12,705 nucleotides of DNA from Methanocalculus sp. MSAO_Arc2 (GTDB lineage: Archaea; Halobacteriota; Methanomicrobia; Methanomicrobiales; Methanocorpusculaceae): NCBI GenBank assembly GCA_003838065.1, contig QZAC01000167.1:1-12705 (forward strand). Direction: 5' to 3'. The position numbers were made by a program, and so were the translations under genes. The notes below the pieces were generated by a model that searched no databases, was not told the DNA's origin, and saw only the letters and a list, made by a program, of their open reading frames with translations. Of the stretch, positions 1-6,767 are shown piece by piece. Numbering within the stretch: the first letter of the stretch is position 1; each line of letters begins with the position of its first letter.

Positions 1-57
1 ATGTAATGCTGATAAAATATGATGATCTTTGGGTCATTTCCATTACAAGACCGATAA

Positions 58-72
58 AGAGTCTTTGACTCT
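58..72 (-). terminator. Hairpin terminator behind spoVS
   Basis: A 6-bp perfect inverted repeat (AGAGTC / GACTCT, 3-nt loop) lies 22 bases past the spoVS stop codon. Read on the minus strand it is followed by a short T-rich run (TTAT). The position and shape fit a transcription terminator for spoVS. The T run is weak, so this is an inference. Confidence 0.45.
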
Positions 73-94
73 CTTTTATGTCCAGGTCTTATGG

Positions 95-451
95 TTACTC
101 GGGTCTGAACTCGACAACCAGCCGGATGCCTGTCCGTTCTTCCCCGTTGACATCAATATCCATGAATGAGGGGCTGCAGATCAGATCGCGGCCGTTTGGG
201 GCGACAAGCCCGCGCCCAATTGCAATCGCCTTGATAGCCTGGTTCTGCGAGGCAGCACCGATGGTCTGAAGTTCGACTTTGCCACGTTCTTTTATCACAG
301 CAACCAGAAGACCGGCAAGATTCTTCGGAGCTGAACTTGCTCCGACCCTGATCTTCCCATCCTTGATATTCTGGGGAAGCTGGGGGGTTGCAACATCGTA
401 ACTGGTCTCTTCATTGGTGTGGACTTCATCAGTTTCAATTGCATTCGTCAT
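95..451 (-). CDS. spoVS: SpoVS-family (Alba-like) protein
   Basis: The 118-residue product matches bacterial stage V sporulation protein S from about residue 34 to the C-terminus. It keeps the family pattern KERG..E.QTIGA..QNQA.KAIAI.RG (54-81), VAP.G.DLIC (83-92) and NGEERT.I.L.VE (102-114). SpoVS is a small alpha/beta protein related in fold to the nucleic-acid-binding Alba proteins. In Bacillus it affects septation and spore coat assembly, and its biochemical role is poorly known. The bacterial protein is about 86 residues, so this one carries an extra acidic, probably flexible N-terminal tail of about 32 residues. The ATG is preceded by a strong Shine-Dalgarno, GAAGGAG at 461-467 on the minus strand, 9 bases away, which fixes the start. 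It stands alone as a single-gene unit. Family assignment is firm; function in an archaeon is unknown, with nucleic-acid binding a guess from the fold. Confidence 0.9.
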   Translation of the reverse strand: MTNAIETDEVHTNEETSYDVATPQLPQNIKDGKIRVGASSAPKNLAGLLVAVIKERGKVELQTIGAASQNQAIKAIAIGRGLVAPNGRDLICSPSFMDIDVNGEERTGIRLVVEFRPE

Positions 452-530
452 GATTGTCTACTCCTTCTTGACTTAAACAGTTCAGTGTTTGCTTGAAAAC
501 GTTATTCCTCAGACTGGTTTAATGGATGCG

Positions 531-547
531 TTTTCATATACGGTTAC
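531..547 (-). promoter_or_regulatory. Possible spoVS promoter (TATA-like)
   Basis: On the minus strand the element TATATGAAAA (540-531) is preceded by GTAACCG. A start about 25 bases downstream would give a leader of roughly 55-60 bases before the spoVS ATG, containing the Shine-Dalgarno. It is the best TATA-like match in the spacer, but other A/T-rich candidates exist. Confidence 0.35.
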
Positions 548-598
548 ATTCCCGGTTTCCAGGACGCATTGATTATACACAGTAATCGGAATGAAACG

Positions 599-621
599 CT
601 TCATACAGAAGCTGTATGAAG
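599..621. repeat. Perfect 10-bp inverted repeat (operator-like)
   Basis: CTTCATACAG and its exact complement CTGTATGAAG are separated by AAG. The repeat lies about 60 bases upstream of the likely spoVS TATA element and about 160 bases past the aglB stop. No T run follows it on the minus strand, so a regulator binding site for spoVS fits slightly better than an aglB terminator. A 10-bp perfect palindrome is well above what is expected by chance, but its role is inferred. Confidence 0.5.
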
Positions 622-781
622 AATGTTGGAAAAGCTAGATTAAATATCTTCTGGACGGAAAAGCCGGAACTGGAGAGGACTCTGTTCCACCACACCTCTT
701 CTGCCTCCATAAATCTACAGTCAGACCATCTACGCGCAACCACATACAGTTTTTATAAACCATTACAGTGTTTCTGCACCA

Positions 782-2914
782 TCAGGGATCATACAGAAAG
801 ATCTTCACCAGGCTTGTCCCGTCTGGACGTTTTGGCGATGCATACATTGGCGTATACGCAGCAAGCCCCTCTCCGTCCCGCTCATGGAGCCTGAAGTACA
901 TTGACTGTACATACCGGCTCATGAACTCATCATACGTGAGATCCGCAACATCAACGCCGCTCCATTCCAGGTGGTCTGCGAAGATACCTGATGAGATGTC
1001 AACGGTAACCACATAGCGGACATTCCGCTCATCTGCAATCAGAGATGCCTCATGCTCGCTTGCAGACGTGAAAAACCGTGCGGAATCCACGATGCCGGTC
1101 TGGAAGTTGTTGGCAACTGCCGGACGTTCGCCATAATAGATGATCAGGTTTCCATAGCTCCAGAAACTCATCACCCCATACTCCGGGGTGACAGAGGTGT
1201 CAAAGAAACCACCCGGATCCGGGGTCTCGTCCCGCAAAAACAGCATGGCATCGATGAGATCCTCATCAGGCATATCTCCAACCCGCATATACATGCCTGA
1301 CGCCGAATAGACGGTTGGAACGATCACAAGAAGGGCAAACACAAGCACCGCCACTGTGCGGTATGTCTTCGTTGAATCATCAACAGGCGTTTTCGTCTTC
1401 TTCTGCTTCTTCTTCCCCGGTTTTCCAGGCGCAGGCTTTCTGCCGGCCGGAGTCTCCCTTCCCCGTGCAGCCGGCTTTTCGTCCGGAGTCTTATTTCCAT
1501 TGGCTGGTAATTCTCGGGAGACAGTCTCCATCTCCGATGCAGGCAACACCGAATGTCTGTCGGCGGGATCAGATCCCAGAAACGCTACCAGATCCTTTCG
1601 CATGCCAAGAGCCTCAAGCACCCGAATGGTCCCGTACCCGGCGGTGAGTGCAAGCGGCACCGCAAGGACATTCAAAAACCGCATCTGGATGAGGGGGAGG
1701 GCAAATGAAACGATGAACACGACTGCAAGCAGGAGGTCGGCATCATCAAATATCCGGTCCTTCACCCGTCCGGCACAGTACACCAGGAGCCCCCCGATAC
1801 CAAGAACAAAGGGAATAGAATACAGCTCCCAGAGTGGGCTCAGCGTGAAGAGACCTGCGGGTGCAAGGATTGAGCCTGCCTCAACAATGGTGCCGAGGAC
1901 CGGATCCACTCCCCGGACATATGCAAGCCCCCCCACAAGGGCGTTCCAGAAGGGAGGGAGGGCTGCATAAACTATCACCGCTCCGGCGGCCCCCCCACCT
2001 GCCAGAGCGCCGATATACACCTGCCAGGGCCGCCCCCTGAGGGCTTCTGCAAGGACGCCGGCAATACCAAGAACCAAAAACCAGAGAAGGAAGTACGCTG
2101 TCTGGAGGAGCGAGATCTCGCCCATACCACCAACCTCCCGTGCACCGGCAATCCCGGCATTGAGCACAAGTGTGACCAGCCCGGCACTTCCAAAGGCAAT
2201 CGCGCCAAACCTGAGGATATCCATTGTATCCTGTGCCCGGATGCGGCGGAGGATGAACCATCCGACAACAGCGAGCCCGATGATGGCGATAAATATGGGT
2301 GCAGACGGGAACGAATAGATGGCGATGAGAAAACTGGCTGAAAGGAGCACTGCCCAGTAAGAGATTTGGTCCGGCCTTCGCACCGCACAAAGAGCAAACA
2401 GGATCATGCATGCAAAGAGAAGGACTTCAAAGACATGATGATCCACAAAGCCAAGGACAGAGACGATCACATGGGCAGGAAGAATCGCAAGGAACGCAGC
2501 AGCCATCAGCCCATACTCCTCGCTGCCAAATAATTCCCGGCCAATATACAAGACCGGCAGCAGGGTGAGCACACCTATTACCACAGGGAAAAACACAGCA
2601 ACCGTCTCGATGGTATGTATCGGGGGATTTCCAAACCCGATAATATAGGCACAGGTGGCTATAAGCCCGTCAAAAAGCGGTGGCCACCCAAGGGTAAAAC
2701 CCTCCGGATAGTTGACATAGGTGTCAAAAGAGATGACATTGGGAAAATCCAGGGCGGCAAGCACGATCCTGCGCATATGGTAAAACGAGTCATATTCAAG
2801 AAACCAGACGCCTTTCTCAGAAAAGACCGTGGAAAACGATGTAAGCCTCAGTACAAGCGCTGCTGCGACAATTCCGGCGAAGGCTCCTGCCGCCCGCCTG
2901 CCTGATGTGAACAT
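782..2914 (-). CDS. aglB: Oligosaccharyltransferase, AglB/STT3 family
   Basis: This membrane enzyme transfers a lipid-linked glycan to asparagine in N-X-S/T sequons on the outer face of the cell membrane. From the ATG at 2914 it has 710 residues. The first loop carries the acidic motif EYDSFYH (40-46) and a second metal-binding motif, DHH, lies at 158-160. A VEAGS segment (344-348) sits where the SVSE/TIXE motif is expected. About a dozen membrane segments run to residue 432. The soluble C-terminal domain holds the sequon-recognition motif as FWSYG (584-588) instead of the usual WWDYG. A basic, Pro/Lys-rich linker (about 449-517) precedes the last membrane helix, an unusual insertion. The frame also opens at a TTG (2935), but that lies inside the promoter: TATATATAA at 2944-2936 predicts transcription starting at about 2914, so a leaderless ATG is preferred. 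It is divergent from the glycosyltransferase gene, its probable pathway partner. Confidence 0.93.
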   Translation of the reverse strand: MFTSGRRAAGAFAGIVAAALVLRLTSFSTVFSEKGVWFLEYDSFYHMRRIVLAALDFPNVISFDTYVNYPEGFTLGWPPLFDGLIATCAYIIGFGNPPIHTIETVAVFFPVVIGVLTLLPVLYIGRELFGSEEYGLMAAAFLAILPAHVIVSVLGFVDHHVFEVLLFACMILFALCAVRRPDQISYWAVLLSASFLIAIYSFPSAPIFIAIIGLAVVGWFILRRIRAQDTMDILRFGAIAFGSAGLVTLVLNAGIAGAREVGGMGEISLLQTAYFLLWFLVLGIAGVLAEALRGRPWQVYIGALAGGGAAGAVIVYAALPPFWNALVGGLAYVRGVDPVLGTIVEAGSILAPAGLFTLSPLWELYSIPFVLGIGGLLVYCAGRVKDRIFDDADLLLAVVFIVSFALPLIQMRFLNVLAVPLALTAGYGTIRVLEALGMRKDLVAFLGSDPADRHSVLPASEMETVSRELPANGNKTPDEKPAARGRETPAGRKPAPGKPGKKKQKKTKTPVDDSTKTYRTVAVLVFALLVIVPTVYSASGMYMRVGDMPDEDLIDAMLFLRDETPDPGGFFDTSVTPEYGVMSFWSYGNLIIYYGERPAVANNFQTGIVDSARFFTSASEHEASLIADERNVRYVVTVDISSGIFADHLEWSGVDVADLTYDEFMSRYVQSMYFRLHERDGEGLAAYTPMYASPKRPDGTSLVKIFLYDP

Positions 2915-2935
2915 ATATGTAGATCTGAGCGGCAA

Positions 2936-2955
2936 TTATATATACTTTTCAAAAA
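2936..2955 (-). promoter_or_regulatory. aglB promoter (BRE + TATA), leaderless
   Basis: On the minus strand, a purine-rich BRE (GAAAAG) directly precedes TATATATAA (2944-2936). The distance to the ATG at 2914 is about 26 bases from the TATA centre, the usual archaeal TATA-to-start spacing. This predicts a leaderless aglB mRNA and argues against the upstream TTG codon as start. Confidence 0.7.
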
Positions 2956-2983
2956 CAGCAGATCAATTCAGCCAGAATTCTGC

Positions 2984-3022
2984 CAATTCATAAAATAAAC
3001 CATGTACAAGGGCATAAATAAC
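2984..3022 (+). promoter_or_regulatory. Probable promoter of the glycosyltransferase gene
   Basis: TATA-like blocks CATAAAATAAA (about 2989-2999) and CATAAATAAC (about 3013-3022) precede the ATG at 3034. The first would give a short leader containing AGGA (3023-3026), a weak Shine-Dalgarno. The promoter lies back to back with that of aglB in a spacer of about 120 bases, allowing joint control. Confidence 0.4.
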
Positions 3023-3033
3023 AGGAAAAGAAA

Positions 3034-4212
3034 ATGGAGTATGCAGAACAAATGGAGTCACCGACACCTGATATATCTGTGGTGCTGCCGGCATTAAACG
3101 AGGAGAAGACGATAGCCGAATGCATAACCAAAATCAAGACAGTCTTTTCAGATCTCGGGATTTACGGGGAGATCATCATTGCGGACTCCTCAACTGACCG
3201 GACACCGGAGATCGCAGCATCACTTGGAGCAGTGATCGTCCATCCCGAGCAGATGGGATATGGAAATGCCTATCTCACAGGTTTCGCACATGCACGGGGC
3301 AGGTATATTGCAATTGGGGACGCCGATGACACCTACGATTTCCGGGAGCTTCCACAACTCTTACACAAACTTGATGACGGTGCCGATCTCGTTATGGGAT
3401 CCCGTCTCAGGGGGGAGATCAAAAGCGGCGCCATGCCGACACTCCACCGCTACATCGGAAACCCCGTGCTCACCTGGTTATTAAACAGGCTTTTTGGGAC
3501 AACGATATCAGATGCGCATTGCGGATTGCGGGTAATCCGCCGTGATGCACTTGAGCGGCTCAACCTGAAGACGGGGGGCATGGAATTTGCCTCCGAGATG
3601 GTGATCGAAGCGGCAAAAGCAGGCCTCAGGATTGACGAGGTGCCGATCACCTACGCTGCGCGCGTCATGCCTTCAAAACTGAGCACTTTCCAGGACGGGT
3701 GGCGGCATGTCAGGTTCATGCTCCTGTACCGGCCGGTCCCGTTCATTGCCGTTCCGGGTCTCTTTTTTGCGATCTTTGGGTTTTCGTTGATGGCTTTCTT
3801 CCTGTGGCAGGGAGAGATCGAGACCTCGCGCCTCCACTCATTCATCCTGGCTGCACTCGCGTTCATTGGAGGACTGCATATCCTCCTCATGGGCATCATG
3901 ATCGGCGTCTATGGGGCAATCCATGGATACAGTACCACAAACGGCATTATTACAAAGCTCATGAACTACTACAGCCTTGAACGCGAGCTCTTCCTTGGCA
4001 TTCTCCTCATGATTGCGGGGGTTGTAATCGGCCTTTTCATTGTATTGGACTGGATAGCCGCAGGATTTGGTGAAATATCACAGATAGCAAACGCAGTATG
4101 GTCACTTGCACTCTTCCTCTCAGGGATGCAGATTACCTTCTCTGCAATCTTCATCAGCATGATGCTGTTGCGTTATGAGAGGAGCGAAGAGGATGTGGAA
4201 GGGGAAAAGTGA
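3034..4212 (+). CDS. Family 2 glycosyltransferase, dolichyl-phosphate-sugar synthase type, membrane-anchored
   Basis: The N-terminal domain (about 12-215) is a GT2 (GT-A fold) transferase: VVLPALNEE (16-24), the nucleotide-binding ADSSTDRT (50-57), the metal-binding DADD (96-99), and GSRLRG (122-127) with ISDAHCGLR (158-166), all typical of dolichyl-phosphate glucose/mannose synthases. Four predicted membrane helices follow (about 234-256, 268-292, 320-341, 353-377), the layout of archaeal AglD/AglJ-like enzymes of 350-400 residues. The likely role is to load a sugar from a nucleotide donor onto dolichyl phosphate, or to add to the lipid-linked glycan, on the cytoplasmic face, feeding the divergently transcribed AglB. 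The exact sugar and step cannot be told. ATG 3034 is preceded by a weak AGGA; an in-frame ATG at 3052 is an alternative, leaving the catalytic domain intact. Confidence 0.92.
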   Translation: MEYAEQMESPTPDISVVLPALNEEKTIAECITKIKTVFSDLGIYGEIIIADSSTDRTPEIAASLGAVIVHPEQMGYGNAYLTGFAHARGRYIAIGDADDTYDFRELPQLLHKLDDGADLVMGSRLRGEIKSGAMPTLHRYIGNPVLTWLLNRLFGTTISDAHCGLRVIRRDALERLNLKTGGMEFASEMVIEAAKAGLRIDEVPITYAARVMPSKLSTFQDGWRHVRFMLLYRPVPFIAVPGLFFAIFGFSLMAFFLWQGEIETSRLHSFILAALAFIGGLHILLMGIMIGVYGAIHGYSTTNGIITKLMNYYSLERELFLGILLMIAGVVIGLFIVLDWIAAGFGEISQIANAVWSLALFLSGMQITFSAIFISMMLLRYERSEEDVEGEK

Positions 4213-4264
4213 GAGAGAGAAAGAGACAGAAACAGAAGAACCTGGAGAGAAAGCAGCCATCCGT

Positions 4265-4420
4265 AGCACGAAATGGCGCGGAGCGCCACCATCCCATAGT
4301 GCGGGGCGACAGCACCGCCCGGTGACCGGAAGCTCGCCCTCACCGCAGTCCGAAGGAGGAGGATCGCCGTGCCCCCCCCAACGGAGGACAGAAAGGACCC
4401 CCTCTCGCCATAGTCAGAGG
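4265..4420. other. GC-rich structured stretch, candidate RNA
   Basis: This part of the spacer between two convergent genes is far richer in G and C than its surroundings and folds well on paper. TGGCGC/GCGCCA forms a 6-bp hairpin at 4274-4288. TGCGG+GGCGA (4300-4309) pairs with TCGCC (4334-4338) and CCGCA (4343-4347) around a 4-nt bulge, enclosing a CACC/GGTG hairpin at 4313-4324. CCGT (4367-4370) can pair with ACGG (4381-4384). The word CCATAGT occurs twice, near 4294 and 4408. I do not recognise a known RNA family: RNase P, SRP and tRNA signatures were looked for and not found. Confidence 0.35.
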
Positions 4421-4460
4421 TTGCACAATCAGCCTATTTTCAGGAATTCCCCCAGGGAAA

Positions 4461-4500
4461 AGATAGGGAGATAGCTGGTGGACATTGCAATTCCCTATCT
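4461..4500. terminator. Inverted repeat at convergent gene ends
   Basis: AGATAGGGA (4461-4469) and its complement TCCCTATCT (4492-4500) flank a 22-base loop, 10 bases past the stop codon of the minus-strand gene ending at 4511 and between two convergent genes. It could end transcription of the minus-strand gene or from both sides. No long T run is present, so the call rests on placement and symmetry. Confidence 0.35.
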
Positions 4501-4510
4501 GAGCGATTGT

Positions 4511-5806
4511 CTATACAAGTTCCCATCCGGGTTTTCCCCAGACACTACCAAGATTAATCGTGAGATATGCATCTGAAGGCTTCATCATGAAGGGCACCTC
4601 AAAGAGGATGGATCCTTCGTATAGTTCATTTCTATAAAGTGAATTCTGCCTGTATATCTCACCAAGAGAAGTATGGGCCACCGGAATACTCTCTGGAGAG
4701 AACGTAAGGCCATGTCCATGAAGGGTGAATGCTGAGAGTGCAGGTGTCTGGATGGTGTAGCGTCTTCCATCGCGGTTGCCGGCATGGGCAACCCGCATAT
4801 GAACCATGATGTAGATTTTCCCTTCGGGAGCATATACATGAACCGTTTTCCCGGTGTCCGGGTGCATATAATAGTATTGTGTTACAACACGGGAATATCG
4901 CGGTACGATTCGAATATCATTGCTCTGTGAAGCATCCATGTAGTGGTACCCGGTTCGTATCGGGAGAAGACCAACAGGTTTGGGAAACAGTTCGTACTGC
5001 GAAAGACGACCCTTTGCATACTCCTGTTCAGATGCTGTATCAACCGTGAACCGGTAGAGTCCCTGTGCAGGATGACTTCCTGATTGCTGGAAATCCTTTC
5101 TACCGATAGTGGTCCGTACAGTATTCAGCATATCATGGGCGGTGGATATCGCATCAGCCATCTCCTGCAGTTCACGATCTGATTCCGGAAGACCCCGTTT
5201 AAATGATGATGCAGCAGTGATCATCCGGACCATCACATGCTGAAAGTCACGCTTATCCTGCATCATGGTGGGTGAGACATCCATTGCTTCAACTTCTGCC
5301 CAGGTTTTCTGCGAGATATCAAGAAGCTCTGCCGCATGCTGCGTCAGCACCTGCCTGTTTGCGCACTGAACCGCTTCAGCACACTGGATCGCGATGATTG
5401 AGATCCTCCCCCCCCATTCTCCGACTGTTTCAATGAAGAGATCATCGTCATACTCTATCCCGGGTTCACTGCTTTTGTTTGCAGGTTCCGTATCTCCAGG
5501 GGGTTGGTTGGTATCCGTTTTTGAACTCGCCTGGACACTCAGAAGTACATCTGGACCTGCATTCTCCTGCATATTCGAATTGCCGTTCACATCTAATTGT
5601 TTATTCCCATAATACGTGAAGAGACTTCCAAATGTGAGGGGTGGTGATGCTACCCTTGAAGATGCATGTATTGTTGCATTATGGTGCAGATCAGGAGGCG
5701 GATTCTCCACGTCCTGCACAACTGGAGGCGCGGTGCCGATGATGACGGCTGAGAGAAAAGCAACTCCGATAATAACGGCAATATAATTCAGAATAATTTC
5801 ATTCAT
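4511..5806 (-). CDS. Membrane-anchored extracellular protein of unknown function
   Basis: I do not recognise the family with confidence. The 431-residue product has one hydrophobic N-terminal segment (about 5-25) with no cleavage or lipobox motif, so it probably stays anchored with the rest outside. Next comes a Pro/Ser/Asn-rich low-complexity stalk (about 26-118) with two N-glycosylation sequons (N43-A-T, N110-K-S), possible AglB substrates. A helical, Met/Ala/Gln-rich middle (about 135-235) and a beta-rich C-terminal domain (about 300-431) follow. The latter, with alternating hydrophobic strands (VHVYAPEGKIYIMVHMRV, 322-339; EGSILFEVPF, 397-406), resembles immunoglobulin-like DUF4352-type surface domains; this is a guess. 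The start is the ATG at 5806; only a loose GGTGGTG sits upstream. It is transcribed divergently from the ThiF-like gene and convergently to the glycosyltransferase gene. Confidence 0.8.
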   Translation of the reverse strand: MNEIILNYIAVIIGVAFLSAVIIGTAPPVVQDVENPPPDLHHNATIHASSRVASPPLTFGSLFTYYGNKQLDVNGNSNMQENAGPDVLLSVQASSKTDTNQPPGDTEPANKSSEPGIEYDDDLFIETVGEWGGRISIIAIQCAEAVQCANRQVLTQHAAELLDISQKTWAEVEAMDVSPTMMQDKRDFQHVMVRMITAASSFKRGLPESDRELQEMADAISTAHDMLNTVRTTIGRKDFQQSGSHPAQGLYRFTVDTASEQEYAKGRLSQYELFPKPVGLLPIRTGYHYMDASQSNDIRIVPRYSRVVTQYYYMHPDTGKTVHVYAPEGKIYIMVHMRVAHAGNRDGRRYTIQTPALSAFTLHGHGLTFSPESIPVAHTSLGEIYRQNSLYRNELYEGSILFEVPFMMKPSDAYLTINLGSVWGKPGWELV

Positions 5807-5873
5807 TCTGCTTCACCACCTTCACTTCCGCCTGATCAGATCTGTATACCGGATAAAAATTAATTAATATATG

Positions 5874-5881
5874 TTTATATA
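5874..5881 (-). promoter_or_regulatory. TATA element of the surface-protein gene
   Basis: TATATAAA read on the minus strand, in a very A/T-rich block (5855-5885), predicts a start near 5850 and a leader of about 45 bases before the ATG at 5806. Other A/T-rich matches lie close by, so the exact element is uncertain. Confidence 0.45.
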
Positions 5882-5911
5882 TCTTCTTTCTCGTTAAAGC
5901 ATTTTCCATTA

Positions 5912-5945
5912 GACAGGAGTTGCCGGGCAACGACAATAGCCTGTC
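5912..5945. repeat. Nested inverted repeat between divergent promoters
   Basis: GACAGG (5912-5917) pairs with CCTGTC (5940-5945), and inside it GTTGC (5919-5923) pairs with GCAAC (5927-5931) around CGG. The element sits midway between the TATA box of the surface-protein gene (minus) and that of the ThiF-like gene (plus), upstream of both. This is where a regulator controlling a divergent pair would bind. Function is inferred. Confidence 0.4.
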
Positions 5946-5978
5946 AACAACATCCCGGTTTCATAGAACTGTGCCATC

Positions 5979-5990
5979 CTTTATCTTAAA
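5979..5990 (+). promoter_or_regulatory. Promoter of the ThiF-like gene, leaderless
   Basis: The A/T-rich TTTATCTTAAA block (about 5980-5990) is centred about 27 bases before the ATG at 6012, and there is no Shine-Dalgarno in front of that ATG. Together these point to a leaderless transcript starting at or just before the start codon. Confidence 0.5.
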
Positions 5991-6011
5991 TCCTTCACCA
6001 ATACAACATAC

Positions 6012-6746
6012 ATGTTATCTGAGGGCGAGCGCACACGGTATAGCCGCCAGATCATGCTCTTTGGAGAAGAGGGGCAGGAGAAGCTGAAACAAGCTACCGT
6101 CTTCATTGCCGGTGCAGGAGGACTGGGCTCTCCCATATCGCTCTACCTTGCAGCAGCGGGCATCGGAACGATCATTATTGTCGATAATGACACCGTTGAT
6201 CTCTCAAACCTGAACCGGCAAATAATTCACTTCACACCAGACGTTGGAGAGAGAAAGACAGCATCGGCACAGAGAAAACTCAATGCTATCAATCCCGGGA
6301 TCACCATTTCCGGAATTGATGCCACCATTGACCGGGAAAATGTCGATGAACTTATCGGCGATGCAGACGGGATCGTGGATGCGATGGACAACTTTGAGAC
6401 CAGGTATATCCTCAACAGTGCTGCCATCCGAAAGAAGATCCCCTATTTTCATGGTGGAATCCATGGCTTCTCCGGCCAGGCGACAACGATCATCCCGGGA
6501 AAAACAGCCTGCCTCCGGTGCATATTCCCAAGCCCTCCGCCACAAGAGACGTTTCCGGTCCTGGGGGTGACCGCGGGCCTCATCGGCATGGTGGAGGCAA
6601 ACGAAGTGATCAAGTACCTGATCGGTTCCCAAGAACTCCTGGCAAACCGCCTCCTCCTCTGGGACGGCGCGCGATCAGAAATTGACGTGATTACTGTAGA
6701 ACAAAACCCTTCCTGTCCGGTCTGCGGGAAAGGCACGAAGAGCTGA
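6012..6746 (+). CDS. ThiF/MoeB/HesA-family adenylyltransferase (E1-like)
   Basis: Members of this family use ATP to adenylate the C-terminus of a small ubiquitin-like sulfur carrier (ThiS, MoaD, SAMP) for thiamine, molybdopterin or tRNA thiolation. The 244-residue product shows RYSRQ (9-13), the nucleotide-binding GAGGLGS (34-40), DLSNLNRQ (63-70), the R-K pair at 81-82 and DAMDNFETR (123-131). Two CxxC pairs, CLRC (167-170) and CPVC (235-238), form the usual zinc site. The crossover loop between 171 and 190, where MoeB and ThiF usually carry a cysteine, has none, so transfer by a covalent thioester seems unlikely. Length is normal for MoeB/HesA without a rhodanese domain. No sulfur-carrier gene lies nearby, so the partner is unknown. 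The start is the ATG at 6012, probably leaderless. The marker 8 gene follows 124 bases on with its own promoter-like repeats. Confidence 0.9.
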   Translation: MLSEGERTRYSRQIMLFGEEGQEKLKQATVFIAGAGGLGSPISLYLAAAGIGTIIIVDNDTVDLSNLNRQIIHFTPDVGERKTASAQRKLNAINPGITISGIDATIDRENVDELIGDADGIVDAMDNFETRYILNSAAIRKKIPYFHGGIHGFSGQATTIIPGKTACLRCIFPSPPPQETFPVLGVTAGLIGMVEANEVIKYLIGSQELLANRLLLWDGARSEIDVITVEQNPSCPVCGKGTKS

Positions 6747-6767
6747 AGGCAAACGCTGGACTCCAGG

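Larger units (their letters stand above)
452..781. other. Gene-free spacer between aglB and spoVS
   Basis: This 330-base stretch holds no convincing gene. It contains the spoVS Shine-Dalgarno and probable promoter, a perfect 10-bp inverted repeat at 599-621, and recurring ATACAG/TTACAG words at 603, 744 and 763, with another at 791 just inside aglB. An A/T-rich TTTTTATAAA block lies near 750. Short open frames on both strands (616-894 plus, 635-745 minus) lack a ribosome binding site and family resemblance. Confidence 0.6.

Noticed and set aside
635..745. Minus-strand open frame of 36 codons downstream of aglB
   Set aside because: No Shine-Dalgarno, no recognisable motif, and short enough to occur by chance.
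616..894. Plus-strand open frame of 92 codons overlapping the end of aglB
   Set aside because: It starts inside the palindrome, lacks a ribosome binding site, resembles no family, and its second half is the antisense of aglB.
2915..2935. TTG start extending AglB by 7 residues
   Set aside because: The codon overlaps the spacing between TATA box and expected transcript start; the ATG at 2914 fits a leaderless start.
4265..4420. RNase P RNA or SRP RNA in the GC-rich spacer
   Set aside because: A GACAGAAA near 4387 recalls the RNase P 3' motif, but the matching upstream conserved region and P4 pairing are absent, and SRP helix 8 motifs are not found.
4175..4474. Plus-strand 99-codon frame overlapping the end of the glycosyltransferase gene
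   Set aside because: Its product is low-complexity Arg/Ser/Pro/Glu without domain features and runs through the foldable GC-rich spacer; no ribosome binding site.
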